A stretch of 64,000 bases of DNA from Siniperca chuatsi. Taxonomy: Eukaryota; Chordata; Actinopteri; Centrarchiformes; Sinipercidae. The DNA is taken from assembly GCF_020085105.1 (NCBI RefSeq), contig NC_058055.1, positions 7,003,322-7,067,321 on the forward strand, given 5' to 3'. The notes under the pieces were generated by a model, which worked only from the letters and a program-made list of their open reading frames with translations, was not told the origin of the DNA and ran no database searches. The translations under genes and the position numbers were made by a program. Shown here in pieces: positions 51,121-63,559 of this stretch (positions are counted from its first letter, which is position 1; each line of letters opens with the position of its first letter).

Positions 51121-52488
51121 CTGCATAGAAATACAGCACAAGTGCACATCGTTCAGGCAACAGCCAACAGATCCAGCGAAGTGAACGTGACAGCTAGAGG
51201 TACATATGTGGTCAAGTAGTTAGCTTAAAACTAATAAACTAATTCTCTAGCACAGATTTCCTCACATATCATATCTTCTGTGTGTAGTGTAGAAAACTTT
51301 ACTTTCTGTAGACCAATGGTTTCCAATTCAGGGGTTAGGAGCATCCAAGGGATGTAAAGACAGTTAACAATGTAAGCAGGAGAGAAAAAACAGTCTTCTC
51401 TAGTTTCTAAAATTACTCAAACAATCTGAGAAGTGAAAATCACTCTTTGGTTGAACTGTTCACAACTGTGCCATAGGTCAGAGGTACACAATGCTTTGTT
51501 TTAATGTCACAAGACAAGGTGTTTAGCGTTAGTGCTTAAAGTTACATGTTTATATGGCTGGGTTTGAAACATGTTTTCCACAGGGGATCACCTCACTGGC
51601 CTCGGGCACAGACATATTTTCAGACATGTGATATTTCACCCCCAGTGACTAACAAAGAAGTGTATTTAGAAGAAGATTTCCATGACAGCAGTACACACAC
51701 ACTCGATCTGGTAGCCACCTCTTTGCAGAATAATCAAATCATATACAGTACGCTTTATACAGAAACAGAATCAGTGAATAAATGAAATGAAAATGCTCCG
51801 GCAAAGTTCAGCTGATCACAAAGAAATTATATTTTATATATATATATTTTGATATAAAGGTAGACATGTTGAGGATAATGGGAACCAAATCTGTGGTGGC
51901 TTCTTGTTCTCCTTTTCAGTCAGAAAATGGGGAATTAAAATGACTCAGTGGAAATTGTAATCATCACACGAGGAATATATAGCACTGCAAGAAGGATGGA
52001 AAAAGAAGAGAAGTATGCATATCTTCATTTTTCAAGTCAGTTTCCCCAATGAAACATGAATGTATTCTTAACAATTATTAGTCATACTACATCCGAATGA
52101 TGAATTAAACATTTGTTTTCATTGACACAACTGGAGACAGTGGTACAGTATTTTAAAACCTCTTTGTTCTTCCACACCACATCATTATGTCCTGCTGTGC
52201 TATGGACCTATTGATTCATGTCGTCCTCCCATACCATTCTTTTTCACATCCTCATTCAATCTCGTAAAACAAGCAAAAACCAAGTTGTGCACTGCATCTT
52301 TTTAAATGTTTGCAAGGCTGTGTTCAAATGTACAAAATATATGATAACAAATCACAATAGCATGTTATGAGAATGTACAAAAAATATGTTCAAACTGAGG
52401 ATTTTGCTCATGAGGTTTCTCAATATTTTTCAGGACCAGAAGCTATCTAATTATATAAAACAAAACCACAACACATAATTTGACTCAC

Positions 52489-52521
52489 CTAAAGGAAGTC
52501 TTCCTGTTCCAGTTCGTCAAT
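52489..52521 (-). other. trpv1: Candidate noncoding trpv1 exon (33 nt)
   Basis: It is bounded by acceptor TTTTTGCCCTGAAG and donor CTTTAG|GTGAGTC. Spliced to the coding exon it keeps the frame open but adds no ATG. Confidence 0.55.
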
Positions 52522-52841
52522 CTTCAGGGCAAAAACAAAACAGCAGCATGCAGTGGAATGTCCTGCAGAGATCCGTGTGTTTGAGTCCTGGTGGTGAGAT
52601 TAACAGGAACAAACCAGACAATGCGGCGTGCCCTACAGAAAATCAGAGTACATTACTGGAGCCTTGAGTGTTTAATAGGATGCTGTATTGATCTTCTCCA
52701 CTCAGTACTAAAGTAACACAAATGTGTTTTATGAGGAGCTCATCACTGAGGAGCTACAGAGTGGTTGAACCGAGAAAAGGCACTTAAAAAAAAAAATCTC
52801 ATGTCTCTTTGAAAATAACAGATCACAAATGAATAACTTAC

Positions 52842-52960
52842 CCTTCTGAAATGCTACTTTTCTTCCTCAGGTCACTTGTGTAGAATATTTCTAAAGTGAG
52901 TCTCCTTTTTTTAGTCCATTTTTAGTTGCTGATGTGCTTCCTGTGTGTCTTCTCTGCCTC
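52842..52960 (-). other. trpv1: Candidate first noncoding trpv1 exon and start region
   Basis: A consensus donor GAAGG|GTAAGTT lies at 52842. Read through the 33-nt exon into the coding exon, the frame contains a TAA at 52922-52924 and no ATG before the proposed start, which supports that start. The upstream limit is unknown. Confidence 0.5.
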
Positions 52961-54272
52961 TTCGTCGTTTCACTTAACTCGTGTTAAGTGCAACTGCGGT
53001 CCTGTGACTTTGTGTGGCTTGTGCCTACCAGACAGCTACCGATCTGCATTCATGAGATCTGACGATTTCCTTTCTTAAGATCACTTCCTTTTTTTCACAG
53101 ATCAACAGGGGACACAGGCCTTCACATAGTGACATAGTTACTGTTGCCACAGTATGGTTCAAGTATTTAATATGTCACCCAAATAGGTACAATAACAACC
53201 AAAACTTCATTATTCATTATTATTCATTATACAGCCTAGTGCTTTAGTGTGTCTTTGTATGCAAAGATGGTGCTTTCCATTCAAAACTGCAATAAGTGCA
53301 CCAGAATATAATCCTGGTGACTCAATTGAGAAGTAGGATTAAATATCAATATTAAAATTCTGTGTCATTCAACATAATTTGAGACTAAAATGAATTTTTA
53401 AGACTGTTTTATTTGTACCATAATCACATCACATCAGGTGTGAACTATTTATTGGCCCATTGAGAGCAAAATAACTGCATACAACTGTAGTCATTTCAAC
53501 AATAATGCATGACTAGCAATACTAACAACACTGATGATGTCACAACTGTATTTACTGGTAGAAGCATTAATGTATTTGCTCATTTTTATAGAAAATCATG
53601 AAGCCATCAACAGCATTGCTGCTAGAAATATTCCATGTGAAATGCTGGTTTGCCATGATCTGCATAGACCCTCATGTGATGCAAAATCTGGAAGATATGA
53701 AAGTAATTACATTTTCATACATACAACTTATTTTTTTGTAAATATCAGCACTGAGTTGCCTATCTGGACAGTTCAAACCAAATACATCTCTCTAACTTAC
53801 TGTTTCTTTGATCTCCTCGATTCTTACTACACTGGATCATGAAACAAGCATCCAGTCATGACAAGAAGCACCAGCAGAGGGAAGACACTACAACGGCTGA
53901 TAAAATTAAGATCATCTTTTAAACAAAATTGACAAGCACTTAAAGCAAAATGAACATTAAAAAACGGACACAAATCAAGGACATCTACCCACTCTGTGAG
54001 TCGCAGAAATTCTAAATGGAAGATTAAGACTTAAAATCAAGAGAAGGAAAAGAAAGAGCAGTAGTCAGATATAAATTAAACCCTGATAAAACACAAAAAA
54101 AAATTTAATTTCACCTCTACTTAGACCTCTCTCTCCTAAAACAGGGACAACGGGAGCATACAATTTAAAGAAAATAAAAGCAGAATGTTTGACGCTATAG
54201 ATCTGCTGGGATAAACTGAGCAGTGAATTAACTCATATTCACTAAACCCTTCCTGGATAAATGTGCTGACCT
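52961..54272. other. Intergenic region between trpv1 and shpk, part 1
   Basis: AT-rich, with no coding region supported. The trpv1 promoter should lie at its left edge, but I see no distinctive core element. Confidence 0.5.
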
Positions 54273-55440
54273 GGGGCCTGTACCACAACGCAAGATCAGT
54301 GTGTTAGATGGCTCTCTTTGGGCTTATCTCTGGTTTTCTGGTATCATGACACTGGTTCACTTTTAACCAAGGCAGATTACCATGGTAACTTATACTGCAC
54401 GGCTAACCTGCTCCGAAGCAGGTTAACTTCAATCCTGCAGGATCCCGACATGGACAAAAGTACAGAGTTTACTATAAAGCAACAAGTGATGAAGATAGTG
54501 ACATTTTTATACATCTGAAGCATCACTTTGCTTTCCATGCTATTTATGTCAGATGTACCCACTCTGGTATTAAAACAAGGCTTCTAACAAACACAAATAG
54601 TGATTAGAGATGCATATTAAATGCCCTAAGTAACTTTTTCATTCCCCACAGGAGCCCTGACAGTGTCAGTGTCTTACTCCATCACGGCAGCTCAGGATAA
54701 TGTGGTGACTTTGGAGTATTACATCTTTTTAGACTCAAGTAGATTATACGTGGATGTTCAAAGTATACTCAATGACCCTTTTATTATTTAAAAAAAAAAC
54801 AAAACAAAAAAAAACACTTAATAAGCTCAGTAAATTATAAATGCAACATTTTGTTCAGATTCAACTTATAATGCATTGTTTTCTTTACCTCAGGCCTTTT
54901 TTTGCACAGACTATCTGTACTTTTCCTAAATGCTTTGGCAGCAGAAACTGTACTTTAACAGTTTTTAAGTGTATCACTATTCAAATGTCACTACAAACTC
55001 ACTCTACTGAACATATTTTATTTAAAAAGAAAAGGCATTTGAAAAGACCCATTTACCATTCCCACACTTATTTGTAGCCTTTGCCTTACTTTTACTATTT
55101 GGATATTATTCCTACTGTTTCTATAGCTTCTTATGCAATTCTAGTTGTGTGAATTTATTGGATATAATACAATAACCTTATTTCCCCCCCAGGTGTCATC
55201 ATTTTATATCTCAAATACTCTAGTCATGGTTCTCAAGATGCTGCATGTGATTGGCTTGTAACTAAAAACTCTGCCTCTTTCACATGAATGTGCCCAAAAG
55301 CTGGATTGGAAAACCCAGAGTTAACTGAGCCAGTTGATAACCAGCTTCATGATGCTGGTTATCCAGGATCACCAACGTTATGGCTACCTGGCTTTACCGA
55401 GCCTAAGAGAAAGTTGGACTTGCTTTGTGATACAGGCCCC
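54273..55440. mobile_element. 1.17-kb MITE with GGGGCCTGTA terminal inverted repeats
   Basis: The left end GGGGCCTGTACCACAACGCA and the reverse complement of the right end GGGGCCTGTATCACAAAGCA match in 18 of 20 positions. Both ends are next to AGGTTAACTT/GTTAACTGAG-type words. No intact transposase frame lies between them. The termini resemble a common fish non-autonomous family, possibly PIF/Harbinger-like. Confidence 0.8.
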
Positions 55441-56487
55441 TGTACACGTGAACACTACAACAAATCCATCAGATACAAAGTCTCACACACACCAAGGTCT
55501 CTAGCAACCTATGGATTCGACCCCTTAAGCAGCTCCAGACTGTAGAGGTGACATGAGGAGAGAGCTGAGATCAGAAGAAACCTCCTTTAATGCAACGACA
55601 TGGAAACCATGAATAATACCAAAGGAAAAGGCATTTCCTTCACAGCCTTTTTTCTGCTTGAATGTTAATAGTTGCTACACCTCATCTCACTGGCCTCGCT
55701 GATAAACCATGCAGTAACTATGGTTTTATTTGAAGAAGCAGTCCAACCCCCAAATACGGAGATTCTGTTATGGATCATAAATCTGTGGATCTTCCAAGTA
55801 CTCCAGCAGTGCTGTGATTTCTATCCACTTCATGGATTTTATATGCTGCTCAGCAACATGCAGGGAATGAGCAAGAACTTGTTGCATTCAACTCTTACTA
55901 CATCTGTGTTGGTGCAGAAACCAACTGTAAAGCTAAGTGATAGCAGAATGTGGGTCTTTCACTGCTAATGTTGTTGTTGCACTGTACACTGCTCTAATGA
56001 GGTTGCTGCCAGAGGAGAAATCAGCTCTTCAACAGTAGATTTTTTTCTAATGAATGATGACGATCTTTGCAGAATAGCAGCTCTAGGAAAAAGCTCTCGC
56101 TCTTTGATTCTAAGGACTGACGTCAACTAAATTTACCACTGATCATTTGAAACTGCTGAAATATTTTATGCTATAAAACTCTATTGCGGCATCATGTTAT
56201 CTCAAAAAATACAGAACAACAAAATACACCCAGAAACACCCGGCTATTGCTAATAGCTGTTCCATCATAGTGAAATTAAATATTTGAAGGGGGATTTGTA
56301 GCTGCACTCAGTTAGTTTGAGTCATTTGATAGCTGCAATCTTTTGTTCCAAAAAGTTTCAAAACCTCACTGCACATAGAGAGTCACAGCATATGTAAGGT
56401 TTTTGACTCCTGTCCTGGCAAACACAGCTTTTACTTTCACAGAGCAAAATATGTTGTAGCATTTAGCATGTAGCAGTTTGTCTGATT

Positions 56488-56522
<35 letters not shown>

Positions 56523-56617
56523 CAAAGCGATACCATTCGATTGGGTTCTCAGGAGTATGCAAAACTCTAAATTAATCATAAACAGACAGGGATTCCCCTG
56601 TGGATCACAACTCTCAT
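55441..56617. other. Intergenic region and shpk 3' flank with a T28 tract
   Basis: No gene is supported. Position 56492-56519 is an uninterrupted run of 28 T (A28 on the shpk sense strand), 98 nt past the shpk stop codon. Confidence 0.55.
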
Positions 56618-59600
56618 TCAAAGTAGGTCACAGAGGACCATGGCCACACCGACAGCAGAGTCCGCGTTTTGTCCGTATACCACCGGCTGAGGAAATGCCT
56701 TCTCCACCTCCTGCCTTAGCACCTCATTGCGGGCGATGGCGCTCCCACTGCCCACAATCCTGCTGACCCCCGCCTGCTGCAGATGCTCGGCAGGCATCAT
56801 GGAGGTGATGTTGTCCAGGACTCCGCGGCACAGTGCCCTGGTCAAATGGCCCAGAGAGAGATTGGTAGCGGAGATGTTGGTCACTTGACCCAGGCAGAGA
56901 GGGTTGTGTCTCTCTCCCAGGATGGTAGGACTCACCCTCAGGTCGCTCGTTTCCTGATTCAGGGCACAATGAATCAGCTTCTCATATAAGCACGAATCAC
57001 TCAGCTCCGCACCTGTGAGGGATGAGGAGGAGCAATTTAACATTTGGATGAAACACATTTAACTGGCAATGACCAATGAGTCATTTTGGCATCAGTGTAC
57101 TGTGATCAATTAAGCTACTTACACTAACCATCTGTGGTCAGGTCAGTACAGTAAAACCGTACTCACAGTTCTCTCTTTCTCTTCAAATGAAGCTGCCCTC
57201 TCTGGACTGTCATTGATGTTTGCTTTCAATTTTAAGACTACAACAGCTTAGTGGTTGTTCTGCAAGTGTTTTTGTTTTTAAACTATTCACTAAACTTCTA
57301 AATACAGCTGGGGTTTTAAAATGCATCATGCGCATTACAGTCATTCTGCATCTACAAAGCCCTGTTTTACAGTAGCGCAGAAAAAGGAGTTGTCGAAAAG
57401 GGGCTGATGGTATGCCAGCAGAGGTTTTAACGGCACATACCTGCCGTTTCCTAACGGGTAGGCCACTGTCAGACTGTCACACCAAATCAAATCAAAACAA
57501 GTTCTGCCGTAAATTTAGTTGTTTTTTTTAAATGTCTTTATTGACAATGTATGCTGCCGGATCAGGAGTGATATTTATCACTTTAAAGTAATTTGAGATT
57601 ACTAATGCTAATATTAGAGCTAGCCTTAGCTAACATAGCTATTGTTAGCCACCATAGCCAGTCTGACTAACCCATAACAGAAATTTAGAGCCACCTAACC
57701 AAATAATACTATTATTTTTGGCATGTTATTTATTTATTCTCTCTCTCTCTCTCTCTCTCTCACTCACACTCACACTCACACAAGAGTTGTCATGATATTT
57801 TAGTCTGGACCAAAGTGGTGGCCCGGTGGCCCGGCCGGCCGGCCAACAGAGCAGACATGCCACCCCTTGAACTATGCTACTAGCGTGGCTGAAAATACAT
57901 ACCAAGCTCCTTCATCCAGGCAGTGAGCATCTCCACGAAAGTAGCCAGTACATTCCCTCCGTTGAGTGAAGCTGCCACCGCCAAGTACGAGTCGTCAAAG
58001 TAGGGAAAGTAGGAGATGGAGGAGGCAGGTTCGGGAGAATCTGAAGGTTTGAAGTCAGCTGGCATGGCGAAGGTCAGCTGGGCTGAGGTGCTTATGTTAA
58101 GAACTGCGAAATTAGGAGAAAAATACAAACTGTCATCTAAGGCGTATGAACTAACAGCACCAAACATGACATGCAAGAGACACTGGTGGATTACACTTGA
58201 TGCATAATGCAATGGTTTTTTTGTGTGCTCAAACATAATGAGAACAATGGGCACATGGGTATTTACTGCTGTATACTTTCTTTATTGGAGGGTATTGTTT
58301 TTATTGTTTTATAGAAATGTTAAAACTGTTCTTATGCTTTGTTATTGTTCTCTTTGCTGTTTTACTATTTTGTTTTTTTACAAAAATGCATCTTAAGTGA
58401 AATTAGTCTCATATTTCCAACACAGTTCTGATAAAATGTTTTCATTACAAAAACCTGAGCTAACTATAGTAAACTGAAGCAATAGTAGAAGAAATCTAAT
58501 GGATGAAACATGTCATGGTACAGCAGTATTGGATTCTTTCATCTTAACTGCATGAACTGTCAAAGAGTAATGCATTCACTGCATTAAGTGTGATCCTAGC
58601 CTGAGAGAGATGACTGGACGTCCTGTTTCACCTGCATCTGTCCGCGCAGTCATGCAGGAGTAGACAGAGCACTGGAAGTCTCCCAGGGCGGCACCTACTG
58701 GCGTACCAGCAGGGATGCCATGCCACTTAGAGCACGTCTGTCCCGCCAAGCCTCCAGATGGCACACACCGAGGAAGCAGGTGCAAAGGGAAGCCGGCACC
58801 CTTCAGACTAGAGCATGCACACACACAGAGTTGCTTGTTATGTAGCTTGCGCATAACAACTCTGATACTGTAAGCTTGTAATGAGCTGTACAAAGTGTTC
58901 AGTGATTGCAGTTTAACACCAAGCATGCACAAACAACAGAACATTTCTCATGCATTTAGTACTTGAACTGAGGTCACTTCTCAAGAACATGCTCTGCCAA
59001 CTTTAGCACAGAAATGAGGTGTTAAACAGGAAGTTCGGCACTTCTCATACATGTCTATATTCCACTGGTTGGAGGAAGTGTTGAAGAAGCCCCAGCTGGC
59101 TGCATTCTGAGGCGTCATCACACACCGGTCCAAACCACACAGCATGGACACCACATAGTCCTGGATGGTACCTGCAACTGTGAAGTCCTTGAGGAACTCG
59201 GGCCTGCAGTGAAACCACACATCTTTAGAGTTCACTTTCGTATATCACAAAACCGAGTGGTGCAGTAGGCTCTGCATGGAGTTTTTAAAGTGTATGCTGA
59301 CCTGTGTTTCATGCACCAGAAGATTGTTGTACAGCCAAAACCCGCAGCTAAGCTGAGATGTGAGTGTGGTTTTGGAAGAGAGGACAGGAAGTTACTGCTG
59401 CATCGCCCATCCTGCCAGGTGATCAGCTGACTGGTGTCCCTGGCTGTGAAGAAGTCCCTGTTGGACCAATCACAACCTGTGAGGGGGCAAACAGACACGG
59501 ACAAAATACAGCAGACAAAATAAGTTATATCTGACTCAATGGTTTTGTTTGGATACAAAAACATCCTAGTAGCACTAATTTTCTGTGGTTACAAACCTAT

Positions 59601-61140
59601 TTTCATATCAAGTTTTGGATGCAACCAGCAGAGGGCAACATAGTTATGAAAGGAGGTACAATGAACCAGTTCATGTTCATGTTTCGCTGAGGAGTTATTA
59701 GCCGAAAACCTCCTGATTTCATTTTACCACAAACTGCCCAGCTCCACGATCCATTTTTAAAAAGCATCTTAAAAAATGATAATCAGTATTACAGACTGGG
59801 TAATCAATGTAATTCAACAGTCTGAAAACATCGCTCTCCTCTTCAAAGGCTTCTTCCCCTTGGCTATTACTAGTTAATGTTTTTCTAAAGCCTGAGGTCT
59901 GGTTAAACATTATGGGAACTGTTGTCCAAATCAAACAGTGAATAATCTTTAGAGACTAGTCTCTCAAGATAGAGGGGATTGTTAAGAGTCATATATGTAC
60001 GTGCTGTAAGAAAAACAATCCGATTTCTCTCAACTTTATCTACAAGAATCACACTTATTACATTAACTGATCTGTGATGATAAAAAGTACGCACAGTAAC
60101 CTTTTGCTTTGATTATAACACTTTCTGAACAGCATATTCAAAATTTCCCAGATGAAACTGTTCATGATAACAGAAGTAAGTTTCTGAAGATCTGTAATTA
60201 CATTCTGAACAATGCAGTACTAATAGCCTGAAAACCAAATCCTATGATCATAGCACACACAATTTTAAAAATCATTAAATCCTTTATAATAATAGGGACC
60301 CTCATCTCTGAAAATATGATGTGGGACCCTTATATTGGGGCCCTTCCATATGATTACAGAGCCTTTTAGGCAAGTATAGATTATGCAAATGTTTGGGCCA
60401 CAACATCACCAGACCAGACACCGCAGTAACCTCAGGGCTCTCATGGGTCCTGAACTGGGGCCCCTCTTTATTTCTTTTCTTTCTTCACCTGCATAAGCAA
60501 GTGCACATGTATCTGCCTTTTGGGGGCCAGCACCATCAGACCAACTTGATCTGAAAATAATCTCTCTTGATATTTCCTCTCTGATATTTATTTTTTACAC
60601 TTCAAATGAATGACGAATGAAGGAATCAGTTTCTTTGCTGCTCAAACTGTGTGACAGCCGTTGTTACAGTTTACCACACGTTGTGAAATGCCACAGCGTG
60701 CCATGCGTGCGTGCGTGCGTGCATGCAGGCAGGTAGTAGTAGTAGTAGTAGTAGTCTTACCGCTCTTTGCTTTCCAGAATAAAACCCCGTGCATCTGTCC
60801 AGAAAGCCCAATGCTGCCGACATGCTGCAGTTTGTCTCTGGGCAGCAGGCGGATGCACCGGTTCAGAGTGTCTATGATCCGGCCAGTATTCTGCTCTTTC
60901 GCCTGCGTATCATGGCAACATAGCCAGGGTTACACACAACACAGCCGTGTTAATATTACTGAGCTGCAAGGTAAAGCTGTGTGGCACGTGGGGCCCACTC
61001 ACCTTTATCCCGCTATTGTCGATTATATCAGACGTAGTTGGCAAAGTGTGACTCGCAGCCACCGCTCTGGAGCCACTTTCTAATAACACGGCTTTTACCG
61101 AAGTGGTGCCCACGTCTACACCCAGGATATAGGTAGACAT
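56618..61140 (-). CDS. shpk: SHPK, sedoheptulokinase (FGGY carbohydrate kinase, 7 exons)
   Basis: Exons: 61140-61003, 60902-60761, 59476-59302, 59203-59051, 58807-58632, 58103-57903, 57012-56618. All GT-AG junctions are in phase, giving 459 aa (human 478). It phosphorylates sedoheptulose to sedoheptulose 7-phosphate with ATP, feeding the non-oxidative pentose phosphate pathway in the cytosol. Visible FGGY features: N-terminal phosphate loop GVDVGTTSVK (7-16), SGQMHG (80-85), TWQDGRC with D116, ALGDFQ with the probable catalytic base D246, VAASLNGGNVLATF, and the C-terminal nucleotide-binding GSGSAIARN. Long identities to human include DYVV.MLCGL, NAASWG.FNT and HLLP. The start is the ATG of MSTYILG. 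An in-frame GTG lies 9 codons upstream but no ATG. Its neighbour trpv1 is also adjacent in mammals, which supports orthology. Confidence 0.96.
57600..57895 (-). repeat. Interspersed repeat, copy 3 (partial), abutting a shpk splice donor
   Basis: It contains TTAGCTAACATAGC, a (CT)n(CACACT)n microsatellite at 57739-57781, then GTCTGGACCAAAGTGGTGG and CTAGCGTGGCTGAAAA. The last phrase matches the end of the copy at 43080-43410. It stops within about 10 nt of the donor of shpk exon 6 (57902). Confidence 0.6.
60700..60758. repeat. (GCGT)n and (TAG)n microsatellites beside a shpk donor site
   Basis: About five GCGT units at 60704-60723 and about eight TAG units at 60733-60755 lie within 60 nt of the donor of shpk exon 2 (exon edge 60761). 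Confidence 0.9.
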
Positions 61141-62088
61141 TCCTGATGGCACTGTGTGCTTTGCCACTCAGCTGTACGGCATCATCATCACGAGAAAGCA
61201 AAGTCAACGCTGCTGCGTTCATGTCGAAATAGGAACTCGGAAGTTTCAAATATATAGCGTTGGGGGGTAAGCTCTAACTTTTGGAATAAGATTGGTAGAA
61301 TTTCTTTCTAATTTCTAATATTATATCTAATTTAATTCTCACTGTGTACATTTCGACTTGTCAAACACTGGTGTAACAATATAAATCTGTCTGCATTCTA
61401 TTCAGGTGGACCAGTGCCAGGGCTGTGGTATGGCTCACTGCCATGGCACACCTGAATGGAAGACATGGAATTAGTGACAGATGTGCTTCCTGGTATAACA
61501 AGTCAAAATTATATCCGTGAGAGGGGTTTATTGCCTGTCTGGGGTATATTGCTATTAGGTCAGTTCTGCTGTTTACTGGTCTATGAGATCTAGATTAAGG
61601 GAGAAAGAACAGATAAAGCAAAACCTATGTTGCCCAGAATAAAACGTTGTTACCGATGCTAAAGCTACTGTATGTCAGTGAAATGTGGATGTTTACATTT
61701 CTGTATGTTTAAGCATTTATAAACCACTTTAATGGATTTAAAGCATTACAAATATAACTACAAAAATTAGGGCTTTGTGTGTTTGGATAAATACAGAAAT
61801 TTAAAAAAATGCAATAGTAACAGCAATTAAAATTGCTTTCTTGCAGTTTTTGTTTTTAAACTGGAACATTTTCCAATAATTTCCAGTGAATCAAGCTTTG
61901 CTCTCTTGGGTGCAGTTTTGAACCATTCTGTTGTTTCTGCGGTGAAGCTGGACGTTTGAAAAGAACGGATTTACCTGTATGTTGCAATATAGTGCTTCAA
62001 GAGGGTGACACGTTTACCTAGAACTATTATAAATTTGGAATTTCCTATTCTTTAATGTGCTTAGAACGCATCACATCGCACCCCCCTG
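61141..62088. other. Divergent intergenic region between shpk and emc6
   Basis: About 1 kb with no gene supported. The shpk promoter should lie in 61141-61260, where a GGAAG ETS-like core (minus strand, near 61235) is the only recognisable element. Confidence 0.45.
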
Positions 62089-62278
62089 TTCCCACAATGC
62101 ACTGCGAAGGAGCATGGCTGACTTGTCATCCAAACGAGAATGAATGTGCTGTTTCCGTGTTATATCAGCTGACATCCCTTTTAAAGAATCTAATATTCAA
62201 GTCTGTGAAGTTACTCTTACAGGTTATGTTTTTGTAAACGTGCTGTGAGGAGCCGACGAGTCCCTGCGTTTATTTCCG
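62089..62278 (+). promoter_or_regulatory. emc6: emc6 promoter and noncoding first exon
   Basis: TTCCCACAATGCACTGCG (62089-62106) closely matches the ZNF143/THAP11 (SBS) motif TTCCCANNATGCANTGCG found at housekeeping promoters. A donor TTTCCG|GTGAGA ends the probable first exon at 62278. It would splice to an acceptor at 63192 or 63195. The transcription start is not resolved. Confidence 0.55.
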
Positions 62279-63192
62279 GTGAGAATCTGTCATCAGTTAC
62301 CGTCGGCAAGCAACCTGCCTGAAGTGCTAGCTAGTAATGCTAGCCCGTTAGCCCCATTGGTAATAGTAATGTTAAAATAAAGCAGCTTAATGTGCAGTTA
62401 AGCTACCCGGGCCCATTCAGTATTGCATTTAGTTTAATAATTAAGCTCTACTGACTAGAGTCTCGTCCGCTTTTGTCTCTTTGGTGTTTTATGTGCCTGT
62501 TTCTGTCACCAGAGCAAAGCTTTAAATCTATGTATTAGCTACTTTGCTTTATTGTGGTCAGTAGCTAAGCTAGCATCGACCAAGGCTTACTGACAACTTT
62601 TATTTTTGTCTTTGTCAGAGGCCTTTAATGTATCGAGACCTCTGTCGATTTTTTCCCCACTCGTAGTGGTAAATCAGTTTAAATGTCTAATGAATGCATT
62701 ACGTTAACCTTAGACCTACTGACATCTGTAAGGCCGGTACAAATGAGCTTTTCTAGTGTAGTAATGACCTTGCTTACTAATAGTGGAATAAGTAATAAGA
62801 CAATGTAAAAATACACCCAAGTAAAGGTCCGGCATTCAAAATCTTACTGAAGTTTTATCGCGAAATGTCAATATTAAAAGCAAAAGTAGTCATTTTGCAG
62901 CAGAATGGCCCCTGTCAGTGTTATGTCATTGTATTATTATTACTGATACATACTGGTCATTATTTACTGTTGGGTTGTTCAGTCTGTAATAATGTAATCT
63001 CAAGCTGCAAAGTAACTAGTCTCCATAACTGAAATGAATGGAGTGGACAAAAAAAACTACAATCTTTGCCTCCTAATTGTAGTTAATTAAAAGTATAAGT
63101 TTGCATAAAATTAAGCATTTCAAATATGTAGTTATGTACAGTATTTGAGTAAATGTATTTATTTTGTATTGTCTGAATCTCTCCTGAAACAG
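62279..63192 (+). other. emc6: emc6 intron 1
   Basis: Intron inferred between the noncoding first exon and the coding exon. Its first 300 bp carry repeated GCTAGC words (62326, 62338, 62571). No other feature is seen. Confidence 0.5.
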
Positions 63193-63211
63193 CAGTACCC
63201 ACCTGTGATAG

Positions 63212-63559
<348 letters not shown>

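Noticed and set aside
56492-56519. T28 tract as evidence of a processed retrocopy of shpk
   Set aside because: shpk retains all introns; the tract is simply an A-run downstream of the gene and may cause oligo-dT mispriming.
60661-61083. 140-codon plus-strand frame over shpk exons 1-2
   Set aside because: Antisense to real shpk exons and crosses microsatellites.
61141-61167. Upstream GTG start extending shpk by 9 codons
   Set aside because: Not an ATG; the next codon set starts with a clear ATG and matches the family's N-terminus.
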